DNA of 51,372 nt from Pseudomonas sp. BGr12 (GCF_030272895.1 NZ_JALRNF010000043.1:1-51372); one strand, 5' to 3'. Counted from the stretch's first letter, positions 17,036 through 27,278 are shown. Numbers and translations: made by a program. Notes: generated by a model not told the origin, from the sequence alone.

Positions 17036-18028
17036 ATGCTCCACTCACACCTCACCACGCTGAACGCCGTATCCCTGGTGCTACAGGCCTTCCAGGACCA
17101 GGGCATCGATGCCGGCGAGTTGCTCGAAGGCAGCGGCATCAGCCCGGCCGACCTGGGCCGCGCCGATTCGCGCATCACTACCCGCCAGGAGCTGCTGGTG
17201 TGCGCCAATGCGGTGGCCCGGCGCCGTGAAGTGGGCCTGGAGCTGGGACGGCGCATGCATGTTTCCTGCTACGGCATGCTCGGTTACGCCCTGCTCTCCA
17301 GTGCCACCTTAGGTGACGCTTTGCGCCTGGCCATGCAATACCCGGCGCTACTGGGAACGTTTTTCCAGCTGCGCCTGGTCGACGATGGCGAACGCGTCTG
17401 GTTCAGTGCCGGCGACTATGATGAAGACCCGAAACTGGCGGCATTCAACGCCGAGTTCTGCCTGACCTCGCTGAAGGTCATCTGCGACGACCTGCTCGGC
17501 CAGTCGCTGCCACTGCTGGCCGCCCGCTTTGCCCACGGCGCGCCCGACTACCACCCGCTCTACGCCCAGACCTTCGATTGCCCGCTGGCGTTTGATGCGC
17601 TCGACAATGCCTTTGCCTTCGATCGCCGCTGGCTGAACGCACCGCTGCCTCTGGCCGACCAGATCACCCACAGGGCCATGAGCGAACGCTGCCGCCGGCA
17701 GAACCTGGAGTTCACCGGTCGCCAGGCCTGGCTGGGGCGGATTCGCCAGCTGCTGCTCGACCAGCTGGATGCCGCCCCCGGACTGGAAGGCCTGGCGCGG
17801 CAGATGAACTGTTCATCGCGCACCCTGCGCCGGCACCTGCAGGAACTGGGCAGCAGCTACCAGCAATTGCTCGACGAGCTGCGTTTTGAACGGGCCAAGC
17901 AGCTGCTGGCTGAAGACCAGTTGCCGATCTACCGCATTGCCGAGGAACTGGGCTTCAGTGAAACCGCCAGCTTCCGCCATGCCTTCTTGCGCTGGAGCGG
18001 CGTGGCCCCGAGTCACTTTCGCACCTGA
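17036..18028 (+). CDS. AraC-family transcriptional regulator
   Basis: A 330-aa regulator with an N-terminal arabinose-binding-like domain of the OruR/ArgR-type subgroup (ELLEGSGISPADL, GMLGYALLSSATLGDALRLA) and a C-terminal double helix-turn-helix (MNCSSRTLRRHLQELGSSYQ, RIAEELGFSETASFRHAF). ATG at 17036 has GGAAG 8 bases upstream; TTG at 16997 is less likely. It lies 127 bp before the acetylpolyamine amidohydrolase gene on the same strand, suggesting control of polyamine use; this is inferred from position. Confidence 0.88.
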   Translation: MLHSHLTTLNAVSLVLQAFQDQGIDAGELLEGSGISPADLGRADSRITTRQELLVCANAVARRREVGLELGRRMHVSCYGMLGYALLSSATLGDALRLAMQYPALLGTFFQLRLVDDGERVWFSAGDYDEDPKLAAFNAEFCLTSLKVICDDLLGQSLPLLAARFAHGAPDYHPLYAQTFDCPLAFDALDNAFAFDRRWLNAPLPLADQITHRAMSERCRRQNLEFTGRQAWLGRIRQLLLDQLDAAPGLEGLARQMNCSSRTLRRHLQELGSSYQQLLDELRFERAKQLLAEDQLPIYRIAEELGFSETASFRHAFLRWSGVAPSHFRT

Positions 18029-18155
18029 GCCGGCCAGGGGCGCAATCCGGACAACCAGGCTGGCCATATCGATCCCCTTTTGGCCGCATCCACCGTTCTG
18101 CCGCGAGGCGTGCCCATCAACAATGGAGTCACGCCAGTTACCCGGAGAACAATAA

Positions 18156-19202
18156 ATGCTGACGATCTATTCCGATGACCACCGCCTGCACCACGGCCGC
18201 TGCGAGCTGATCGACGGGCAACTGATGCCCTGCTTTGAAATGCCCTCGCGCGCCGACCATGTGCTGGAGCGGGTCAAAAGCGTTGGCCTGGGCCCGGTGC
18301 AAGGGCCTGTGGACCACGGTCGCGCGCCCATCCTGCGGGTACACAGCGCCGACTACCTGGACTTCTTCGAAGGTGCCTGGCGCCGCTGGGCCGAGCTCGG
18401 TCATGAAGGCGACCTGCTGCCCTTCACCTGGCCGGCGCGCACCTTGCGCAGCGTCAAACCCCGCGGCCTGCATGGCGAGCTGGGCTACTACAGCTTCGAC
18501 GCCGGCGCGCCGATCACTGCCGGCACCTGGCAGGCCGCCTACAGTGCCGTGCAGGTTGCCCTGACCGCCCAGTCCGCCATGCAGGCCGGCGCCTACAGCG
18601 CCTTCGCCCTGTGCCGCCCGCCTGGACACCATGCCGCCAGCGACGTCATGGGCGGCTACTGCTACCTGAACAATGCCGCCATCGCTGCCCAGGCCTTCCT
18701 CGACCAGGGCCGCCGCAAGGTCGCGATCCTCGATGTCGATTACCACCACGGCAACGGCACCCAGGAAATCTTCTACGAGCGCAGCGACGTGTTCTTCGCC
18801 TCGATCCATGGCGACCCGCAGGCCGAATTCCCGTTCTTCCTCGGTTATGCCGACGAACAGGGCGAAGGCCCGGGCCTGGGCTTCAACGCCAACTACCCGT
18901 TGCCGGCCGGCAGCGACTGGCCGACCTGGAACAACGCCCTGAACGATGCCTGCGAGCGTATCGCCGACTACGGGCCGGACGTGCTGGTGGTGTCCCTGGG
19001 GGTCGATACCTTCAAGGACGACCCGATCTCGCAGTTCAAACTGGACAGTCCCGACTATCTTCAGATGGGCGAACGCATCGCCCGCCTCGGCAAACCGACC
19101 CTGTTCGTCATGGAAGGGGGTTATGCCGTCGAGGAAATCGGCATCAACGCGGTGAACGTACTTGAAGGTTTCGAACGCGCCCAACAGGAAGCCCAAGCAT
19201 GA
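18156..19202 (+). CDS. Acetylpolyamine amidohydrolase (histone deacetylase family)
   Basis: A 348-aa class II HDAC-like zinc enzyme. CRPPGHHAASDVMGGYCYLN contains the tandem catalytic His pair, LDVDYHHGNGTQ carries the zinc-binding Asp and His, and VSLGVDTFKDDP supplies the second zinc Asp. The overall sequence and the partner gene match bacterial acetylpolyamine amidohydrolases, which deacetylate acetylputrescine or acetylcadaverine. The stop overlaps the start of the polyamine-binding gene (ATGA), so the two are translationally coupled. Confidence 0.92.
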   Translation: MLTIYSDDHRLHHGRCELIDGQLMPCFEMPSRADHVLERVKSVGLGPVQGPVDHGRAPILRVHSADYLDFFEGAWRRWAELGHEGDLLPFTWPARTLRSVKPRGLHGELGYYSFDAGAPITAGTWQAAYSAVQVALTAQSAMQAGAYSAFALCRPPGHHAASDVMGGYCYLNNAAIAAQAFLDQGRRKVAILDVDYHHGNGTQEIFYERSDVFFASIHGDPQAEFPFFLGYADEQGEGPGLGFNANYPLPAGSDWPTWNNALNDACERIADYGPDVLVVSLGVDTFKDDPISQFKLDSPDYLQMGERIARLGKPTLFVMEGGYAVEEIGINAVNVLEGFERAQQEAQA

Positions 19203-20299
19203 CCCGACTCAAGCGCCTGCTCGCCCCCCTGCTCTGCAGCACCCTGCTCGCCGGTAGCCTCGAGGCTGCCGAGCAACGCACCCTGCGGGTCTACAACTGG
19301 TTCGACTACATCACCCCGCAGACCCTGGTGGACTTCCAGAAAGACAGCCAGGTCAAGCTGATCTACGACATCTTCGACACCAACGAAGCGCTGGAAGCCA
19401 AGCTGCTGACCGGCAACTCCGGCTATGACGTGGTGGTGCCTTCCAACGTGTTCCTGGCCAAGCAGATCGAAGCCGGGGTGTTCCAGCCGCTGGACCGCAG
19501 CAAGCTGCCGAACTGGCAGCACCTGGACCCCAAGCTGATGAAACTGATCGAAGCCAACGACCCGGGCAACAAGTTCGCCGTGCCCTACATGTACGGCACC
19601 GTGCTGATCGGCTTCAACCCGGCCAAAGTCAAGGCGGTACTGGGTGACAACGCCCCCGTCGACAGCTGGGACCTGATCTTCAAGGAAGAGAACATCGCCA
19701 AGCTCAAGCAATGTGGCGTAGCCCTGCTCGACTCGCCTTCGGAGATCCTGCCGCTGGCCCTGCAGTACCTGGGCCTGCCGCCCAACAGCGACAAACCGGC
19801 CGACTACAAGAAAGCCGAGGAGCTGATGCTGAAAATCCGTCCGCACGTCACCTACTTCCACTCCTCCAAATACATGGCCGACATCGCCAACGGCGAAATC
19901 TGCGTCGCCGTCGGCTACTCGGGTAGCTTCTCCCAGGCCGCCAACCGGGCGATCGAGGCGAAGAACGGCGTGGTGGTGGACATGCGCCTGCCAAAGGAAG
20001 GCGCGCCGATCTGGTTCGACATGCTGGCGATCCCCAAAGGTGCAGCCAACCCGGAAGATGCCTACACCTTCATCAACTACCTGCTGCAGCCCAAGGTCAT
20101 CGCCCCCATCAGCGACTTTGTCGGCTATCCGAACCCGAACAAGGACGCCACGGACATGGTTGCCCCGGCGATTCGCAACAACCCCAACCTGTACCCGACC
20201 GAAGCGGCCATGGCCAAGCTGTACACCTTGCAACCGCTGGCCCGTGACGCGGAACGCGCGCGGACCCGGGCCTGGACCAAGATCAAGGCCGGCACCTGA
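19199..20299 (+). CDS. Polyamine ABC transporter periplasmic binding protein (PotF-like)
   Basis: A 366-aa protein with a Sec signal peptide (MTRLKRLLAPLLCSTLLAGS, probable cleavage near residue 24). LRVYNWFDYI and YDVVVPSNVFLAKQI are hallmarks of the spermidine/putrescine receptors PotD/PotF, and the Trp/Asp-containing binding segments are present. It overlaps the amidohydrolase gene by 4 bp. No permease or ATPase genes accompany it, so it must use components encoded elsewhere or act as a sensor. Confidence 0.92.
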   Translation: MTRLKRLLAPLLCSTLLAGSLEAAEQRTLRVYNWFDYITPQTLVDFQKDSQVKLIYDIFDTNEALEAKLLTGNSGYDVVVPSNVFLAKQIEAGVFQPLDRSKLPNWQHLDPKLMKLIEANDPGNKFAVPYMYGTVLIGFNPAKVKAVLGDNAPVDSWDLIFKEENIAKLKQCGVALLDSPSEILPLALQYLGLPPNSDKPADYKKAEELMLKIRPHVTYFHSSKYMADIANGEICVAVGYSGSFSQAANRAIEAKNGVVVDMRLPKEGAPIWFDMLAIPKGAANPEDAYTFINYLLQPKVIAPISDFVGYPNPNKDATDMVAPAIRNNPNLYPTEAAMAKLYTLQPLARDAERARTRAWTKIKAGT

Positions 20300-20302
20300 G
20301 CC

Positions 20303-21832
20303 TCAGCCACGCCAGGCACGCCGCAGGCGTGCCAAGGCGTCGGCGATCCGGGCTTCGTCCACCGCGGCGAAGCCCAGCACCAATCCGGCCCGCTTATCCA
20401 CAGGGGTGGGTGAATCCGACAACCAGTAATCGCTCAGGGCATTGAGCTCGACGCCAACGGCTTCGGCCTGGGCAATCAGTTCCTGCTCACGGGCAAAACT
20501 GTCCACATCGACCTTCACATGCAGCCCCGCCGCCACCTCCGGCAAGGGGCCGAGACCGGGGATATCCACAGGCCAGCCGACTTGCAAGGCATTGCGCCGG
20601 TTCAGCGCCGCGCGCCGCACGCGACGGATATGGCGCTGGAAATGCCCTTTGGCCATGAACTCGGCCATCACTGCCTGGGTACCGACTTCCGAGTGCCTGA
20701 CCGCCAGCGCCCGGCAGCGGGAGAACGCCTGCACCAATGGCTGCGGCAATACCAGATAGCCCAGGCGCAAGGCCGGAAAGGCAATCTTGCCGAAGGTCCC
20801 GATGTACAGCACCCGAGCGCTGCGATCCAGCGCCGCCAGGGGCGCCAGCGGTGCACCGCTGTAGCGGTATTCGCCATCGTAGTCGTCCTCGATGATCCAG
20901 GCGTCCTTGCGCTGCGCCCATTCCAGCAGCTGCAGGCGCCGGGCCAGGCTCATGGTGACGCCGGTGGGATACTGGTGCGACGGCGTCACATAGCACAGGC
21001 GGCAGTCGGGCAAGCCATTGAGCGCCGAGCAGTCCAGCCCTTCGTTGTCCACAGCCACCGGATGAACCCGGGCGCCGGTCAGGGCGAAGGCGTTGCCGGC
21101 GGCACGGTAACCCGGGTTTTCCACAGCCACGCCTTGGCCCGGCTCCAGCAGCAACTGTGCACAAAGGCTGATGGCCTGTTGTGCACCACTGGTGATCACT
21201 ATTTGTTCAGCTGTGCAGGAAAGTCCGCGTGATCGACGCAGATAGGTGGCGATCAGTTCACGAAGTTGCGGTTCACCCGCAGGATCGCCATAGCCCAGGG
21301 TGGCAGGATCGGGATTGCGCCAGAAACCCGCCTGCAGCTTGGCCCAGACGTCGAAAGGGAACAGATCGAGCGCCGGTAAACCGACGCGAAACGCGCGTGG
21401 TGGACCGCTTTTCGGGGCGGGTAAATGGTGCTTTTCCAAGCGTTCGAGCGGGCCGCTGTGGATAACTTTACTGGATATAATCTCAGTATTTTCGTCTAGT
21501 TTTGTGGATAAAGCTGTGGAAAAACCCAGGGATAACCCTGTGGATACTTTTGTGGATAGTTTCGGCAACTGACTGACATAGGTCCCGTCCCCTACCCGGC
21601 TTTCGATGAAGCCTTCGGCGTAGAGCTGGTCGTAGGCCCGCACCACGCTGTTGCGCGACACGGCCAGCGCAGCGGCCATGTCACGACTGGCCGGCAACCG
21701 CGTACCACTGCCCAGGCGTCCGTCCAGCACCCGCATGCGCAGGGCCTGGTAGAGCTGCCGGCTCAGGCCCTGGCGGCGGTCGAGGACAATGCCGGTGGGA
21801 TCGAATGACGAGGTGAAAGGACGCTCGCTCAT
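20303..21832 (-). CDS. MocR/PdxR-type GntR regulator with aminotransferase domain
   Basis: A 509-aa protein. Residues ~10-80 are a GntR winged helix (LPASRDMAAALAVSRNSVVR). A ~45-residue linker (~85-130) is unusually Ser/Thr-rich (STKVSTGLSLGFSTALSTKL). A fold-type I PLP domain follows (SGAQQAISLCAQLL, EDDYDGEYRYSG, and the Lys in GTFGKIAFPALRLGY as Schiff-base residue). ATG at 21832 follows AGAGGT; GTG at 21835 is possible. It diverges from the PaiB gene, the usual MocR arrangement, so it probably controls that cluster. The DNA for the linker is AT-rich and full of DnaA-box-like 9-mers. Confidence 0.9.
   Translation of the reverse strand: MSERPFTSSFDPTGIVLDRRQGLSRQLYQALRMRVLDGRLGSGTRLPASRDMAAALAVSRNSVVRAYDQLYAEGFIESRVGDGTYVSQLPKLSTKVSTGLSLGFSTALSTKLDENTEIISSKVIHSGPLERLEKHHLPAPKSGPPRAFRVGLPALDLFPFDVWAKLQAGFWRNPDPATLGYGDPAGEPQLRELIATYLRRSRGLSCTAEQIVITSGAQQAISLCAQLLLEPGQGVAVENPGYRAAGNAFALTGARVHPVAVDNEGLDCSALNGLPDCRLCYVTPSHQYPTGVTMSLARRLQLLEWAQRKDAWIIEDDYDGEYRYSGAPLAPLAALDRSARVLYIGTFGKIAFPALRLGYLVLPQPLVQAFSRCRALAVRHSEVGTQAVMAEFMAKGHFQRHIRRVRRAALNRRNALQVGWPVDIPGLGPLPEVAAGLHVKVDVDSFAREQELIAQAEAVGVELNALSDYWLSDSPTPVDKRAGLVLGFAAVDEARIADALARLRRAWRG
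21457..21559. other. Cluster of DnaA-box-like 9-mers inside the MocR gene
   Basis: On the plus strand TGTGGATAA at 21457 and 21503 are perfect DnaA boxes (TTATCCACA reversed). TGTGGAAAA (21515), TGTGGATAC (21539) and TGTGGATAG (21551) differ by one base. All five are in one orientation within 103 bp, with an AT-rich stretch between 21466 and 21502. Another perfect box is at 20394-20402 in the same gene. Function is unproven. Confidence 0.55.
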
Positions 21833-21860
21833 CACCAATGGACCTCTCAAATTAGCTACA

Positions 21861-21906
21861 AATGGCTCTTACCATGAACCAATAGCCTGCCTAGGATTGA
21901 GCCATT
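21861..21906. promoter_or_regulatory. Candidate operator between MocR and PaiB genes
   Basis: AATGGCTC (21861-21868) is inversely repeated as GAGCCATT (21899-21906) in the short divergent promoter region. MocR proteins usually bind paired sites in such spacers. Tentative. Confidence 0.3.
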
Positions 21907-21923
21907 CGCCAAGGACAATCCTC

Positions 21924-22553
21924 ATGTTCACACCTTCAAGCTACAAGGAAACCGATCTCGACCGACTGCACGAGCAGATCGAGCAAACCCGCCTGGCCGT
22001 GCTGGTGACTCAAGGCGAGTCGGGCCTGCAGGCCAGCCACCTGCCCCTGCTGCTGGACCGCAGCCAGGGCGGCAACGGCACCCTGTACGGCCACTTCGCC
22101 CGCGCCAACCGTCAATGGCACGACCTGGCCGATGGCGCCGAAGCCCTGGTGGTGTTCGCCGGCCCCGATGCCTACGTCAGCGCCGGCTACTATCCAAGCA
22201 AGGCCGACGACCCGCGCACCGTGCCCACCTGGAACTACGTGGCCGTGCATGCCTGGGGCAAGGCCGAGGTCTATCACGATGCCGAGCGCCTGCTGGAGAT
22301 CGTCCGGCGCCTGAGCGACCGCCATGAACAAGGCCAGGCCAGGCCCTGGTCGGTGGATGAGGCGCCCGCCGACTACATGGCCGGCATGCTCAAGGCCATC
22401 GTCGGTTTCGCCCTGCCCATCGAGCGTTTGCAAGGCACCCGCAAACTCAGCCAGAACCGCTCGGCCATCGATATCGAAGGCGTGCGCACCCGCCTGAGCG
22501 ACAGCCCCGATCCCCTGGACAACCAACTGGCCGCCTTGATGCGCCAACCCTGA
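21924..22553 (+). CDS. FMN-binding negative transcriptional regulator, PaiB family
   Basis: A 209-aa split-barrel flavin-type protein. MFTPSSYKETDLDRLHEQIE, HLPLLLDRSQGGNGTLYGH, YPSKADDPRTVPTWNYVAVH and KLSQNRSAID are family landmarks of PaiB/YdeO-like proteins. Despite the family name most members are poorly characterised. ATG at 21924 follows AAGGA by 9 bases. It heads a likely operon with two acetyltransferases, 12 and 16 bp apart, which recalls the Bacillus paiAB pairing of PaiB with a polyamine/GNAT acetyltransferase. Confidence 0.88.
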   Translation: MFTPSSYKETDLDRLHEQIEQTRLAVLVTQGESGLQASHLPLLLDRSQGGNGTLYGHFARANRQWHDLADGAEALVVFAGPDAYVSAGYYPSKADDPRTVPTWNYVAVHAWGKAEVYHDAERLLEIVRRLSDRHEQGQARPWSVDEAPADYMAGMLKAIVGFALPIERLQGTRKLSQNRSAIDIEGVRTRLSDSPDPLDNQLAALMRQP

Positions 22554-22565
22554 AAGGAAACTACC

Positions 22566-23012
22566 ATGTCGACCGTCACCATCCGCCCTGTCACCGCCGG
22601 CGACCACAGCGTCTGGCTGCCCCTGTGGCAAGCCTATCTACGTTTCTACGAGACCCGCATCGCCGACGAGGTGACCGCCGTGGCCTGGCAGCGCATGCTC
22701 GATCCCGGCGAGCCGACCAATGCCGCCCTGGCCTGGGTCGATGGCAAGGCGGTGGGCATGGTCCACTGGATCTACCACCGCTCCAACTGGTCCATTGAAA
22801 ATTCCTGCTACCTGCAGGACCTCTATGTGGACAGCGAGCAACGCGGCCTGGGTGTCGGTCGCCAGCTGATCGAGCATGTCTACGCCACGGCGCGGGAGGC
22901 TGGCTGCGCCAAGGTGCACTGGCTGACCCATGAAACCAACGCCACCGCGATCAGCCTCTACGAGCAGGTCGCCGAACGGCCTGGCTTCATCCAGTTCCGC
23001 AAACCGCTTTGA
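22566..23012 (+). CDS. GNAT-family N-acetyltransferase
   Basis: A 148-aa protein with one GNAT domain. LQDLYVDSEQRGLGVGRQLI contains the acetyl-CoA pyrophosphate-binding Q/R-x-x-G-x-G/A motif, and HWLTHETNATAISLYEQVA is the C-terminal motif B region. The start is preceded by AAAGGAAA. Substrate unknown; small amines are plausible from the PaiB context. It ends 16 bp before the next acetyltransferase. Confidence 0.88.
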   Translation: MSTVTIRPVTAGDHSVWLPLWQAYLRFYETRIADEVTAVAWQRMLDPGEPTNAALAWVDGKAVGMVHWIYHRSNWSIENSCYLQDLYVDSEQRGLGVGRQLIEHVYATAREAGCAKVHWLTHETNATAISLYEQVAERPGFIQFRKPL

Positions 23013-23028
23013 GCCCGGGAGCCATCAC

Positions 23029-23700
23029 ATGAGTGCAACCTTGAACTGGCATCCGGCCAGACGCCCGCAACCGACCACCCTGACCGGGCGCTTCATCCGC
23101 CTGGAAAAACTCGACCCTCGGCGCGACCGTGAAGACCTCTGGGAGGTGTTCCAGGGCGTCGAGTCCGACCCGAAACTCTGGGACTACCTGGCCTATGGGC
23201 CTTTCACCGAACGCGAGGATTTCGACCACTGGCTCGACAGCAACGCGGCCAGTAGCGACCCGCTGTTCTACAGCGTCATCGACCTGGCCAGCGGCCAGGC
23301 CCAGGGCATTCTCAGCCTGATGTCCATCGTCCCCGACCAGGGTCGCATCGAGATCGGCCACATCGCCTTCGGCGCCGCCATGCAGCGCACGCCCAAGGGG
23401 AGCGAAGCGGTCTACCTGCTGGGCAAGCTGGCGTTCGAGTTGGGCAACCGGCGCCTGGAGTGGAAATGCAACGATGCCAATGCCCGCTCCAAGCGTGCCG
23501 CGCTGCGGTTCGGCTTCACCTTCGAGGGGGTGTTTCGCAAGCATATGGTGATCAAGGACCGGAATCGCGATACGGCCTGGTTCTCGATTACCGATGAGGA
23601 GTGGCCAGCCATTGCCGCAGGGTTCGACCGCTGGCTGTCAGCAGAGAATCAGCAGCCGCAGGGGCAAGTGCACACGCTCGAAGCCTGCCGGGCACGCTGA
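23029..23700 (+). CDS. GNAT-family N-acetyltransferase, RimJ/RimL type
   Basis: A 223-aa protein. ARRPQPTTLTGRFIRLEKLD is the typical RimJ/RimL-type N-terminus, and the acetyl-CoA fold runs through IEIGHIAFGAAMQRTPKGSE and WKCNDANARSKRAALRFGFT. ATG at 23029 has GGGAG 8 bases upstream; the longer ORF from 22930 overlaps the previous gene and is rejected. The last ~15 residues lead straight into a REP element. Substrate unknown. Confidence 0.88.
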   Translation: MSATLNWHPARRPQPTTLTGRFIRLEKLDPRRDREDLWEVFQGVESDPKLWDYLAYGPFTEREDFDHWLDSNAASSDPLFYSVIDLASGQAQGILSLMSIVPDQGRIEIGHIAFGAAMQRTPKGSEAVYLLGKLAFELGNRRLEWKCNDANARSKRAALRFGFTFEGVFRKHMVIKDRNRDTAWFSITDEEWPAIAAGFDRWLSAENQQPQGQVHTLEACRAR

Positions 23701-23710
23701 ACGCATCCCT

Positions 23711-23784
23711 CTGTAGGAGCGGGCTTGCCCCGCGATTGCAGCGTACCTGTCACATCGCATCGCGGGGCAAGCCCGCTCCTACAG
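23711..23784. repeat. REP pair (inverted)
   Basis: Two 26-nt arms in perfect inverted orientation (23711-23736 and 23759-23784) separated by 22 bp. It lies between the convergent acetyltransferase and pyruvate carboxylase genes. Confidence 0.93.
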
Positions 23785-23794
23785 GGGGCGATTC

Positions 23795-23820
23795 AAAAAA
23801 AAGGGGAGCATACGCCCCCC
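23795..23820 (-). terminator. Terminator of the pyruvate carboxylase operon
   Basis: On the minus strand GGGGGGC-GTAT-GCTCCCC forms a 7-bp stem with one G-T pair and is followed by eight Ts. It lies 35 bp past the oadA/pycB stop. Confidence 0.85.
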
Positions 23821-23854
23821 GGAGGTTAACCGCTTGTAGATGAGGGCCTGAAAA

Positions 23855-25663
23855 TCAGCCCTCGATCTCGATCAGGATTTCGCCCGGGTTGACCCGGTCG
23901 CCCTTGGCCACGTGGATGGCGGTGACCTTGCCGGCGATGGCCGCCTGCACTTCGGTCTCCATCTTCATCGCTTCGGTGATCAGCACCGGCTGGCCGGCCT
24001 TGACCTGGTCGCCTTCCTTGACCAGTACATCGACGATGTTGCCCGGCATGGTGGTGCTGATATGACCCGGCGCGCTGGCCTGCTTGCGCTTGCTGCCGCC
24101 ACCGCCGACGAATTCGTTGAGCGGCTCGAACACCACTTCTTCCGGCATGCCGTCGATGGACAGGTAGAAGTGACGCTTGCCTTCGGTCTTGACGCCAACA
24201 CCGGTGATGTCGACGCGGTAGGTCTCGCCGTGGACGTCGATGACGAACTCGGTCGGTACACCTTCGCCACCGGCCGAGGCCACCTTGCCGGCTTCAGGAA
24301 TCGGCAGCAGTACTTCTGGGGTCAGGGTGCCCGCCTCGCGCTCTTCGAGGAACTTGCGCCCGATGTCCGGGAACATGGCGAAGGTCAGCACGTCTTCTTC
24401 CGACTTGGCCAGGTTGCCGATATCGGCACGCAGCTTGGCCATTTCCGGCTTCAGCAGGTCGGCCGGACGCACGTCGATGACTTCTTCGCTGCCGATGGCC
24501 TGGCGACGCAGTTGCTCGTCGACCACACCCGGGGCCTTGCCGTAGCCGCCTTGCAGGTACAGCTTCACCTCGTTGGTGATGGTCTTGTAGCGCTCGCCGG
24601 CGAGGACGTTGAAGAAGGCCTGGGTACCGACGATCTGCGAGGTCGGGGTCACCAGCGGCGGGAAGCCGAGGTCTTCACGCACACGCGGGATCTCGGCCAA
24701 CACTTCGCTCATGCGATTGAGTGCACCCTGCTCCTTGAGCTGGTTGGCCAGGTTGGAAATCATCCCGCCCGGCACCTGGTTCACTTGCACACGGGTGTCG
24801 ACGGAGGTGAATTCGCTTTCGAACTGGTGGTACTTCTTGCGCACGGCGTAGAAGTACAGGCCGATTTCCTGCAGCAGCTCCAGGTCCAGGCCGGTGTCGA
24901 ACTCGCTGCCCTTGAGGGCGGCGACCATCGATTCGGTACCCGGATGGCTGGTGCCCCAGGCGAAGCTGGAGATGGCGGTATCGATGTGGTCGGCACCGTT
25001 CTCGATAGCCTTGAGCTGGCACATGGCAGCCAGGCCGGCGGTGTCGTGGGAGTGGACGAACACCGGCAGCGATTGCTCGGCCTTCAGTGCCTTGACCAGC
25101 TCACCGGTGGCGTACGGGGTCAGCAGGCCGGCCATGTCCTTGATCGCTACCGAGTCGCAACCCATGGCTTCCATCTGCTTGGCCTGGGTCACGAAAGCGT
25201 CGATGGTGTGCACGGGGCTTGTGGTGTAGGCGATGGTGCCCTGGGCGTGCTTGCCGGCGGCCTTCACTGCTTCGATGGCCACGCGCAGGTTACGCACGTC
25301 GTTCATGGCGTCGAAGATACGGAACACATCGATGCCGTTGACCGCCGCCTTGGCGACGAAGGCCTTGACCACGTCGTCGCTGTAGTGGCGGTAGCCGAGC
25401 AGGTTCTGGCCGCGCAGGAGCATCTGCAGGCGAGTGTTGGGCAGCGCTGCACGCAGTTTGCGCAGGCGCTCCCACGGGTCTTCCTTGAGGAAGCGTACGC
25501 AAGCGTCGAAGGTGGCGCCGCCCCAGACTTCCAGCGACCAGTAGCCGACCTTGTCGAGCTTGTCGCAGATCGGCAGCATGTCTTCGGTACGCATGCGGGT
25601 GGCCAGCAGGGACTGGTGGGCGTCGCGCAGGATTGTGTCGGTTACAAAGATTTTCTTGGACAT
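23855..25663 (-). CDS. pycB: Pyruvate carboxylase subunit B (OadA-like, biotin carrier)
   Basis: A 602-aa protein. The N-terminal HMG-CoA-lyase-like carboxyltransferase barrel (TDTILRDAHQSLLATRMRTE, DSVAIKDMAGLLTPY with the catalytic Lys) is followed by a PYC/OADA domain and a C-terminal biotinyl domain whose EAMKMETEV carries the biotinylated Lys. Automatic annotation often calls it oxaloacetate decarboxylase alpha (oadA). Pairing with a biotin carboxylase subunit and a divergent LysR regulator indicates the two-subunit, anaplerotic pyruvate carboxylase of pseudomonads. ATG at 25663 follows GAGGAA and lies 11 bp after pycA. Confidence 0.94.
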   Translation of the reverse strand: MSKKIFVTDTILRDAHQSLLATRMRTEDMLPICDKLDKVGYWSLEVWGGATFDACVRFLKEDPWERLRKLRAALPNTRLQMLLRGQNLLGYRHYSDDVVKAFVAKAAVNGIDVFRIFDAMNDVRNLRVAIEAVKAAGKHAQGTIAYTTSPVHTIDAFVTQAKQMEAMGCDSVAIKDMAGLLTPYATGELVKALKAEQSLPVFVHSHDTAGLAAMCQLKAIENGADHIDTAISSFAWGTSHPGTESMVAALKGSEFDTGLDLELLQEIGLYFYAVRKKYHQFESEFTSVDTRVQVNQVPGGMISNLANQLKEQGALNRMSEVLAEIPRVREDLGFPPLVTPTSQIVGTQAFFNVLAGERYKTITNEVKLYLQGGYGKAPGVVDEQLRRQAIGSEEVIDVRPADLLKPEMAKLRADIGNLAKSEEDVLTFAMFPDIGRKFLEEREAGTLTPEVLLPIPEAGKVASAGGEGVPTEFVIDVHGETYRVDITGVGVKTEGKRHFYLSIDGMPEEVVFEPLNEFVGGGGSKRKQASAPGHISTTMPGNIVDVLVKEGDQVKAGQPVLITEAMKMETEVQAAIAGKVTAIHVAKGDRVNPGEILIEIEG

Positions 25664-25674
25664 TATCGGGTTCC

Positions 25675-27090
<1,416 letters not shown>

Positions 27091-27224
27091 TGGAGTATTC
27101 CCAAGGCCGCTAGAACAAACGAGCCGGCACCGCCGGTCGGCGCGTGACCAATCGTCGCTGGCCAGTCGCATCTTTACCCTAGCGCCGTCTCTGGATAAAC
27201 AAAAATCAATATTTATTAGGGTGT

Positions 27225-27247
27225 GCATTAGCAAAAGCTTATAGTGC
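27225..27247. promoter_or_regulatory. Candidate LysR operator between pycA and its regulator
   Basis: GCATTA-N11-TAGTGC, arms matching 5 of 6, in an AT-rich part of the divergent promoter region, 32 bp before the regulator start. It is consistent with T-N11-A LTTR sites; weak evidence. Confidence 0.35.
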
Positions 27248-27278
27248 TGTTACAAGGTTTTGCCGAGGCGGGAATAAA

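Noticed and set aside
23901..23916. CCACGTGG in pycB as another parS site
   Set aside because: The flanks do not fit; only the inner 8 bp match the ParB palindrome.
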